Origin: Mauremys mutica
Taxonomy: Eukaryota; Chordata; Testudines; Geoemydidae
Direction of reading: 5' to 3'
Assembly (NCBI RefSeq): GCF_020497125.1
Contig: NC_059081.1
Span: 20,927,105 to 20,991,104, forward strand
Length of the DNA: 64,000 bases
Shown: in pieces, positions 49,131-64,000 of the stretch
Position numbering within the stretch: position 1 is the first letter of the stretch
Layout: every line of letters starts with the position of its first letter
Notes under the pieces: generated by a model
The model's input: only the letters and a program-made list of their open reading frames with translations
Told to the model about the DNA's origin: nothing
The model's database searches: none
Translations under genes and position numbers: made by a program

Positions 49131-51439
49131 GTAAGTTTATGGAAATTGCTGAATCAACAGGGGGAGCCAGAGTTATTCAAATGCATGAGGAAAAATGCAG
49201 TTTGAAAATAAGTATCAGTCACAATAACACACACAAAAGTAGGAAATAAAATATCATTTTGTCTCTCTTGAAAAATAATATTGCATATAGAGAATATTAT
49301 AAATTATTTCATAAAAGTATGACTGGTAACAATGTTTTTCACAGTCAGAATCCTACAGTATACTCATGCTTGGCATCAAATTGTGATATAAAATGAAAAG
49401 TGAAGCATTAAGCACATTAACTTACTGTTTATAGTGCTTGAGTATGAAACTACAAGTGGATTCAAATGTATAAGTGATGTGTAAAGTTTGACCAGACTGA
49501 AATATTAAGAGTGAACAAAGTGGATGCTGACAGTGACACAAGGAAAATTCAAGATGACCTGACAGGATGAAACAACCAATACCCTTTGCAAGAGAGTCAT
49601 AAACATGAAAATAAAAAAACCAACTGATAAATCAAAAAGCATAAAACAGCTAGATGAACTGGTCAGACAAACTGCTTTATTGACTGTCACGTAATAGTAT
49701 GATGTAGAATTCTCTTTGTTACTTAGACCCATACTTTCCTTTCCCTCCCTCAAGCAAAGCAGAAGGGACCTGTTTGATGAAAGTCAGCAAAAATAGTTAT
49801 TTGAAAGCCTGCGCAGAGAGGAAGTGTGGCTATGTGAAACTGTCCCCTACCACTGTGCAACTGCCCCAAGACCCTCACACCATTTACACAGAAGAGTCAC
49901 ATTAAATATACAGAGAGATTATTGCCTAAATGTAGAGAGAGTGAGGAAATAAGTTATATAATATATTTTTAGTTTAAGTATATGCTACACTTTTATATGC
50001 CCTGTGAAATTTGCTGTAGATTTAGCTGCCTGGGGTTACCTGTGCTGTCAGTGCCGGTAAAGGAGTCTAAAGTTTAAACCACATCAGCTATAAGCAAGGG
50101 ATTGTGCAGTCTGTATCCACAGATCCATATTTTGCAGCCACTCCCTTTCCCCCTCCCCTTCCACATCTGTCCACTGTAATCAGTGTAAGTCTATGGCATA
50201 AATGCAACCATTCTGAATAAGCAGATTTTTCAGAAAAAGTTTCTTGCTGTACATTTTACGAAGGAATAGTGTTTACAAATGAAGGCGAAAGTAAAGAACA
50301 GTTTAGTCCACAATTTTCTCCTCTAAAAAAATCCTTCATTCTGTACTATTGTATTTTATCTTAGTTTGTCTGAAAGACACTAAACAAATTAAAGTTGGAT
50401 TTTGCTGCATAAATGCACCTTTTCATATGAAGGATAGTCCCATGAATTTGTATTAAAATGACAAATAACTATAGAAAGCTTTCAAATACACCAGCTTGCT
50501 GAAATTTAAAGTGCATGAAGCTTCAAATTTTTTGTATTTGCCACACAAACTTCAAGGGTTCTCCTTTTGAGACACCAATCCTGCAAATACTTGTGCATAT
50601 ACTTAATTTTAGACACGTGACTAGTCCCACTGAAGTCAGAGAGAATACTCGTGCTGAAAGTTAAATACATGTGCTGGCATTTTCAGGACTGAGACCTGAA
50701 TTTTTATACCTCAGCTTTTTTTTTTTAAATACAACTACCCTGTTTATGAGTGTGGCATACAGAAAATATGAAAATTAGGAATAGCTTCTGCTATTCCTTA
50801 TTTTAATTTCTGCAAACAATTATGCACAGGAACACAAAGAAAGAGAGCCTCCTTAATTAAGCATCTGTTACCTCATTCTAGGCACAAATAAAGACATGGT
50901 AGTAGAATTAGACTCTGAGATAGACGAATATCCAAGGGTGCAGTATGTGTGTTTTTCTTACCGTACGTTCACTTGCATGAAGAATGCTGAGTGAACAAGA
51001 GTTCAGCATCATAACTTTTTAAGTGCTTCGAGGACAGAGATTTTATATGAAAACAAATGGCATCTTCTAATCTGTTTACGATGTTAACCAGAATTAACAC
51101 ATTACCTTTCCTCTCATATCTGGAGATTTTCAATTAAGGTATTAAAAATAATTTGTCAAAGGTCCTGCATCTTGTACCTGGATGCTAGAGATACACAAAA
51201 ATGCTAATATATCTAATACCTAGATTTGGCAGAGGTTCAAGAGACTTCTAAAAATGTGCTCTACCAGCAAATGTAATTTTAAAAGCACCACAGGTTTTAC
51301 CTTAAAAAGTACTCTGACTTGTCTCTGCAGTTATATTTTGCTTTTTCAAAGCATGTGATTGATTCTGAAGTAAATAATCAGAATGATCAATATTATACTG
51401 ACGTTCTGTACCTCGGAGGAACACTTTACATGTTCACCT

Positions 51440-52225
51440 TTATAAAATGATTGTGGGGTATCCAATGCAACATTTGTCATGTCAGGTGTCTTCGGAAGGC
51501 TCATGATGCACTGAGCATGGTTGGTATAGTGATGTTATAGTAATTGTTACAGTAAATGTTATAGGTTATAATTTCATGTATGTAGTTATGAGGCTGAAAA
51601 TGTATCCTCATGGTTTAAAATAATCCAAGGCAAAAACTCTCCAAGAGCTGAGAGGCAGTTCACACCTCATGTATGGGACAAGCCCAGCCTCACAGGAACA
51701 AAGGACGCTGGCCTAGACAGCAACTAAATAATCTGTTGGACTCTCGAGGGAGTCACCCCCTTCCTTTGGTCAGTTTGGAACTGCGACAAGGAACTGCTCA
51801 CCTTACTTTGAAGGTGGGGAGGCAGAGCCAATAGGGAAGAAAGGACATGATAAAAGGGAGAGACATTTGCCATGCTTTCTCTTTCTCTTCACTTACATCT
51901 ACAGACACCACACCAAGTGACTGAAGCACTGATCAAAGGGGAGTACCTGGCTGAAGAGCAACCAGACAGCCTCTGGTGAGAAACATCCAAGTTTGTAAGG
52001 GCATTGAAAATGTTAAGATCAGCTTAGAATGTGTTTTGCTTTTATTTCATTTGACCAAATCTGACTTGTTATGCTTTGACTTATAATCACTTAAAATCCA
52101 TCTTTATAGTTAATAAATCTGTTTGTTTATTCTATCTGAAGCAGTGTGTTTGGTTTGTAACATGTCAGAGATTCCCCTTGAGATCCCACTGGCCAGGAGC
52201 CTCAATTCACCCACCCAAAGGTAAG
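51440..52225 (+). mobile_element. LTR-like retroelement remnant
   Basis: A unit with 'gggacaagcccagcctcac', 'aatctgttggactctcgag', a TATA-like GATAAAAGGG near 51848 and an AATAAA at 52112-52117. The layout and text match, from memory, an LTR family common in turtles. Exact ends and a target duplication are not visible, and no coding region is attached. Confidence 0.4.
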
Positions 52226-53089
52226 CACTGCCCCATAGCCCAACTCCATGACCCAGCCCTGAGCCCCCTTCTACATCCAAACTGCTGCTGGCCCAGCCAC
52301 ATCAGCCACTGCAAAAGTCACAGAGGTCACGGAAAGTCATGTGAGCTTCCAGTTAAATTTTAAGGTGTTCATTTTGATTAATAAAGCCCTGACTGGCTTG
52401 GGATCAGCCTGGCTGACAGATCACCTCTCTCCCCGTAGCTACAATCAGCAGAAGTTCTGATATTAGATCCCTCTTCATGTATTTGAGAGAGGTAGAGTTC
52501 TCTGTAAAGTCCCCCAAACACGATACCCCTCTTATCCCAGTCTCAAGTTTTACTAATTTACCTTAATTTGAAGCTCAACTGTAAAAAGTGAACGAAAGAT
52601 CAAAAAAGTCAAAATAACCTAGAACAACAAATGTTAACGGGAACTGTCCAAAAAAGGGACACACAGGCTGAATTAGTCTAAACACAGAGGCCTACTGGTA
52701 TAATTCAAAGACTATGTTAAGATTATGCCTGGTAAACAAGAACAGTATACAACCAGAAATCGATGAACCAAAATTGGTGTATTGAAAATTAGGCCTAATT
52801 GGTGAACAAAATAAGGAAAGATAGGCTGTTCTGCCCATTGCTCCCCTTTTGGGGTCCTGAAAAAGAGGCTTTAGGGAGAAAGTTGGCAACCATAATAATG
52901 GCTGACTGAAAGATGAGAGAAAGGGAAGGAGAAAGCTCCACCCTCATGGCTGCCACCCTCATTGTCTCCTGGGACCCTGGACGTACTTCTTCATAATCCT
53001 GAGAGATGTCCTGACCAGACAAGGCCAGAAAGAGGGACCCAGATGAGACCACCATCTCTCCCAGCTCAATCTCAAACATCACATGGAAT

Positions 53090-53870
53090 TTGAGATTTTT
53101 TCATCCTCATCCCCCCATTGTGTCCTTTTCCTTCTCTACATTATTTCTTTTCTTTCCTCTCTCTCTCTCTCTCTCTCCCTTCCTTCCTTCCGTCTACTAA
53201 GAGTCTGGCTTAGTTGTCCAAGACTGTATATCTTGCTACGCTGCTGTTAGCCTGTGACCAGAAACAGGCAGCTAAACCAATGCCCTAAAACAGCCCATAC
53301 TGTTACAAATTTATCAGGTCTGGGAGTGGCTGATAAGACTGAATGCTGTGACTGTTCTTCCAGCAGTGAAGTTGCAAGTGAGAGTGAGAGTGAATGCCAG
53401 AGACAGAAACTGCATTTTCTCTTTGCTATTCTTTTCTCTCCCTTTTTGTATGTGTTAGTTTTGTTTTGTCTTCTAGCAAATTGGCTTTAACAACAACAGC
53501 AACCAGCCCCTCTCAGCTACTCTTTTCCTCAAAAGACCAGTTTTTACCATCTTTAACACCTTCTCAGAAACTGCCAGACAATTAGACAAGTTTTTGTTTT
53601 GTTCTGTTTTTCCCCTTCTGGGATGTTGTTAAAATCTTACATTTTGAATGCTTTAACTGTTTTTCCTCCCCCCATCCCCCGTATCTTTCATAAAGGTCCA
53701 AAGAATCTTTAATGGTGTGATTCCATAGCAGGAAGCAGGCTGAGGTCTCTGTACACCAAACCCTGACCCTTGTTTAAAATTGGACAGTGACTGGATTATA
53801 TTAACACCTTTGTCTCTTTGGGCTCATATGTTTAATCTAAATGAATATAACATAACGTTCAGGGCATGGT
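53090..53870 (+). repeat. Unclassified repeat region with CT run
   Basis: Starts near a (CT)n run at 53156-53177 and a TTCC run, then passes through 'gtctggcttagttgtccaag' and 'gcctgtgaccagaaacagg', text I associate with turtle long-terminal-repeat families. No gene. Confidence 0.3.
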
Positions 53871-54192
53871 GAAGGGCCTATTTATTTCACTTGACCTTCA
53901 AAGAGAAATATGGGGTTGAGATATAGGCCAAACTGTGGAGGGCGATAGTATTTGATTATGAGTTGCTGCTTGGTAGTGGAAATGAGCTTCTAAATAAAAA
54001 TGAATAAAATAAAGTTTTTAGGGCAGAAATGCAGTAATTATTTATTGGTTCAATAAAAATAAAAAAATCCTAATATCTTGTCTATTTTGTTCTTTACTTA
54101 CATAAAGAGCCAAAATATCCTTTAAAATCCTCTTATTTCTCTTTTTAGACCAGACTTTAAATCTTCACTTGATGTTTTTAATGGCCAGTTTA

Positions 54193-54369
<177 letters not shown>

Positions 54370-55589
54370 TTAAAAGCAAGAGATAGAGTACAATCTGTTA
54401 GATCATCTAGTCCATGGCTTTCCTTAGAACTAATTTAGCAGATGGAGGTCTAGATGGTATTTGCTTTGCCCTTGACTGAGTGCTCTCCTCATCTTCTTTG
54501 CTCTCAGCGGAAACTGAAGGTACCTTCAGTACCGTACCCTTATGATTACATTCAATACTTCATAATGGATTTCCCAGTAGGTCAGAAATTTGTGAGATTT
54601 CACAGAATTATGCAATTACAGGAAATTAAATGTTAAAAAAATATTTATGTTGTAGTCAAAATAATCAAAAATCTGAAAATGCCAAAGTAGGTTTAAGACT
54701 GGCATTCTCAAAGAAGTCAAAAGAAGTTAGGCATCCAAATCCAACTGAATTCCAGAGGAAGTCGGGTACTTAATTTCCCCAGTCTCCTTTGAAAATCCAA
54801 ACCTAAATATTCAGAGAAGTGATTAGTATTGAAATAAAAACAGAATTAGATGATCTGGTTCATATTACAAATTATCCCTTCTCCCTATCAAATGTGCAGA
54901 CAGTTGATTGCTATATTTCATTAGTTCTGAGTAGTATGGTTTTCTTTCCACTTTAAAAATTAAATTAATGGTTTAATCTGGTTTGTAAAGAAATCATGTA
55001 ATTGCTCACCTGACATCAGTCATCCACCAAGGTTATAGCCACATATTGACAATGAAGACAAAGGGAATAATGGGATTTCATTATAGTAAACCAGTTCATT
55101 ATTTTTACATACCACTTGCCTTTAAAAAAATACACTGAAATGTCTTTTGGAAACACTGGACCTAATTTTCATTTCCGGCATAATGATATTAAACAAAGCG
55201 GAGTTATGGCAGGGATAAATTTGGCCTATGGTGTATGGATACACCTATATATTTCTTGAAAATACAGACTTCTTCCAGATGCACATAATATTACACTACT
55301 TCAGATGTTCCTTGTTGCTGTAGATTTAGCTTATGTAAAATGAAAACAATCCTTACAATTTTTTTCTTTTAGATTCAGTTCAAGTGACTATGATGGGCAA
55401 AGTACTAAACACTTGATCTTTATTGCTTCAAGAAGATTTGTACACATTTTGATGTGTGCTTTAGGTTGTTGTCATGTTGAAAAATAATCCTCTTCCAGGT
55501 TTCCTCCCTGACGGGATTATTTTTTATGTTATTATTGCTTTATACATTGTCAACTATGCCATCAGTAAAAAACATAGCTCACCAAAATC

Positions 55590-55985
55590 TTCAGTCCTAC
55601 ATTGTGACGATGATGATCATAACACTCATCATCACCATCATGGCAAATCCCTCAAAAGATGTGGCTTCCTTGTAAAACGATCGCCACCCAGAACAGTCTC
55701 CGGCAGGATGCTTAAGGTAGTCTGATTGTATATTCACTTTATATCCATCACTGGCAATGTTATTGTGCCACTAAAGCTTTTGGCACCCATGTGATTGCCA
55801 GCCATGTATCAGCATTCCTTGGTACACACACTTCAGAATTTGTTGGTCTGCCATTGTTATAATACCAAAAATGCTGCGAAAACCAGTGGTGATGGAGATA
55901 ATTGCTGGATTTGGCTTCGACTATCTTGGCTTCTGATCTTGTCCTGCCACTTGATTTGGAGCAGTTGATGGAGGCGATTATTAAT
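55590..55985 (-). mobile_element. RTE-like LINE 3' end, second copy
   Basis: Aligns by eye with 13160-13450. Both contain 'ggtagtctg'/'ggtggtctg', 'atcactggcaat', 'cattccttggta', 'cagaatttgttg' and 'ttgctggatttggcttc', in the same order. It is preceded on the plus strand by GATGATGATC and ATCATCACCATCATGG, that is, a trinucleotide tail at the element's 3' end, as in RTE elements. No coding frame survives. Confidence 0.6.
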
Positions 55986-56426
55986 TATTAGTGAATAATA
56001 AATAAAATAATAATGACAAATACTCATCTGGTGTAAATGAGCACAGTTCCTGCCTTTAATAGAGCTAAACCAATTTACACCAGCTAAGATGACTCTATAC
56101 TTCACACTTAATAAAGCACTATTCATCCATATATAATACTTGACAGCCGGAGTCAGACTCTCCTTGTTTAGAGCTTCTCCATACTTTCCACATATAGAGA
56201 TCTTTCCATCAGAGTAGGCATGTTCAGCAGTGTTTCATAAAAACACAACTTTGTTCCCAAACAGTTTACTCTTTCAAAATTATCTTGAGCAAATGCCCAG
56301 CTAAATTCATTTGTGTGCGGCTTTGGCAGAACGAAAAGAGAATAAGAGAGGATTGGTCCTCATGTCAGCTCTTCAGAAGAGGAATTTATTAGCTCCTTAT
56401 TAGATTGAGTGTTTACCCTCAGCTTG

Positions 56427-56430
<4 letters not shown>

Positions 56431-56457
<27 letters not shown>

Positions 56458-56458
56458 C
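56431..56458. repeat. CT/CA microsatellite
   Basis: A (CT)n run passing directly into (CA)n. Confidence 0.9.
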
Positions 56459-58916
56459 AGTACACCATGGAAGGCCTTTTGCTAGTCCTCCACAGTTCCA
56501 CTGTGGGATTTTGGGGATGCAGCTCAGAACAACCTACTTTTTCTTGGCACCATTCCCTTCTCAAACCCCAGATTTCAGTCTGGAAAACCAGGAATGAGTC
56601 AATATCACTTGAACCAGCATTAACCCATATTGTGTTCCTATGGTGGGTCAGTCTCAAAGCCAGCTGGCAGAGTGGTCAGGCAATGGCTCCACAGTTCTTT
56701 TCCGTCTCTCTTTTCTAGAATGGGACCCTGCTGGGTCATATATCGTGAGCCTCAGCCCCTCCTATGTGTTTCCTCTTCTCTCTTCAGGGCTCTGTTGCAA
56801 CAGTGGAGTGTGAGGAGCAAGATAGGGGGACCCAGGCCCTCCTTCTCCACAGGGTCCCAACCCTGGATGCTGCAGTCTTCAGATGACTTGTTGGTCTACT
56901 CCAAGTTAAACTCTCCTCTAGGTCTTCTCCAACCAGGCCAGAGCTTCTCCCTTTGGGGTGTGGTTATTGTCTTACTAGCAGGAGTTTAATTTCCCTGGGG
57001 TAAGAGGTGTGGTTCAGAGGCTTTTGTGGGTTCCCACCTCCAAAAGGGAGGGGGGATTTGGATCACTTCTCCCAGAGTGGTCTTACCTGCACAGCAGTCA
57101 CTTTGCCCACAGGCTTCAACTTCACTTCGTCGTGCAGACTGTAGCACCTTTCCCTGGCCTGCCAGTGGCCTTTCAAACTGTCTCTTCACCTAAAGCCCTG
57201 CATGTGCTGAAGGAGGTGCGCCTCCTTAACCCAGTATTGCTCCACGGTTTGCTCTGGGTTATTGGGTGTGTAAACTCCATCACAGTTTCCACAACAGCTG
57301 CAGCTGAACAGCTATAGGGGGACTCAGCACAACTGCAGCAAGTTCCTGCTGGAGCTACACTGCATGTTGGAGGAGGGTAGGAAAAGAGAACTAAGCTGAG
57401 CTGCACAAAAGGACAGTCATCCTATGTATACAGGATGGCTTCAGGCTCCACAAATCCAGGGTTGCCACTCCCTCTACAACCCCCGGAATTGGGACACCTT
57501 GCCCCTTTTACACTCAACGGCCCCTCAGATCCTTCCTCTACAACTAGGTGAGCTTTGCAACATTTGCATGCTTACAGCGAACAGGCAATCTACTATATAA
57601 ATTACAATTAATCCTCTATTTTTGCTCACAAAATATGGTTGTTTGTGTCATTGCCAATAGGTGGCGTGGACTGCAGAGAGAAGAACAAATAAGAATCTTA
57701 TCCCACAAAGCCTGTTCAAATAAATAACCCTTATACAATAGACCCCTGTACTCACGTAAACAGAGCAAGACTTTTACAGGATCTGGCCTAAACTGCCCTT
57801 GGGCTATGAACAATAAAAAAGTAATTAAAATGCATATTTCTCTGTAGTATGGGGTGAAGAATGTAGTTCTCTAATTCCCATCCTTTTTACCTAGATTATT
57901 AGAATGCACATTATGATTTGTGTGACAAGCTTTCTTTAGCATTTCAACTGAAACTGCTCTATAAAATGCGCCAATTTGCACTCCCCAACTTAAAAATCAA
58001 TTAATGTATTGGAAACCCCACTAGATAAAAGCCATTGATTCTTTACTTTGCTGCTATAAGTGAGCATTTTTCTCTTGTTCTTTGAAAGAGCCAACATACA
58101 GAATCAGAAAATAAATGAAATATAGTGTAGCGAAAGAGATTTTTAAACATAATATGAAAGGAAGGATGTTTTTGTAAAACATCAACACAGTTTGGTTTTA
58201 GGACATTTTAAGTCAGATGATATGGATTCAGGGAACATCACTATATGTGTATACATGCTGTCAATCTTCTTCTTTCACTCAGTACTTAAAAAGAATAGTA
58301 AGTCTGCTGCCTATTTTTCAACATTGATCAAACTACTAACGACCTCTCTAGAACTGTCTACTGATCTGTACTAAAGACTGTATGTTTCTGTGCAAGAATG
58401 GAGTGGTTTAGGACTCCTAGACTTATTGTAATTGGAAAGAATATATGGAAATATAAATAGACGAGGTCAAATGGGACTTCCTTATAAAACCCTATACGTA
58501 AATAATATAACAAATACTAAACTATTTGCAAATGAGTTCAGGGGAAACTGAGTAAAATTATATTTTTTTCAAGGTAAAAATAACAAGAACAAAATGCTTA
58601 CTTGTCAGATGACTTACAGCACAGTATGATAACAAACTATATTCCAACTTCCAGGAAAGATTTAGCAGGGACAAGTTTGCGTCCAAGTAGTACATTGACA
58701 GTCAACCCATATGGATAGATTAAGTTCCAAATTACTTTGGAAAGCAGAGTCAAGCATAGGGATTAAGTAAAATATAATTTATATTCTAGCCCTAGTGGCA
58801 TCAAAATCTGAATTCACTTAAAACTGCAGTAATCAGATCATCAACAGTAGGCTGGTTCAGCTCAGTACTGAGTACAGACATGAATTTTTATTGAATTGGA
58901 ATTTAGATAAAAGTTA

Positions 58917-64000
<5,084 letters not shown>

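Noticed and set aside
55474..55725. ORF with a polyhistidine run
   Set aside because: The histidines come from the ATC/CAT trinucleotide tail of the RTE-like fragment.

Overview
The window is a vertebrate nuclear locus, not a prokaryotic one. Its only host gene is the minus-strand LRP1B (low-density lipoprotein receptor-related protein 1B). Nine consecutive internal exons lie at 59068 down to 1762, each with usable splice sites and a reading frame that joins to the next. They encode seven LDL receptor class A (LDLa) modules of the second ligand-binding cluster, then two EGF-like modules, then the first part of a YWTD beta-propeller. LRP1B is preferred over the close paralogue LRP1 because nine small exons are spread over 57 kb. 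Neither the 5' nor the 3' end of the gene is present.

The introns hold CR1 LINEs, MIR-like SINEs, hAT-type miniature elements, an RTE-like LINE, solo-LTR-like pieces and a DIRS-like retroelement. From memory of repeat families, this mixture fits a non-avian sauropsid, most probably a turtle; that assignment is inference.

The most interesting part is the 14.9-kb intron at 27045-41973, which holds a nest of mobile elements. A decayed DIRS-like retroelement on the minus strand (about 29.6-39.8 kb) was interrupted twice. A 5'-truncated CR1 at 29889-30864 splits its reverse-transcriptase region. An almost pristine, CpG-rich PIF/Harbinger DNA transposon at 34492-39313 sits upstream of its gag-like region. 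The Harbinger element has terminal inverted repeats, arrays of TTCGAA-type motifs at both ends, an intact DDE transposase gene, and a convergent two-exon Myb/SANT-like gene whose frame is intact across a consensus splice. Inside the intron of the Myb/SANT-like gene, on the other strand, lies a possible third gene. It has a promoter-like segment (TCTCGCGAGA palindrome, ATTGGC box, GCCATT box), a 5' noncoding exon, a splice pair, a 100-codon ORF with a BEN-like look, and an AATAAA signal. That third gene is the best candidate for something undescribed.

Other points to check are a GC-AG intron in LRP1B, an exact 72-bp copy of local sequence pasted 1.4 kb away, several miniature hAT-type elements with recognisable 8-bp target duplications, and a 28-bp palindrome carrying CRE/ATF-like half sites.
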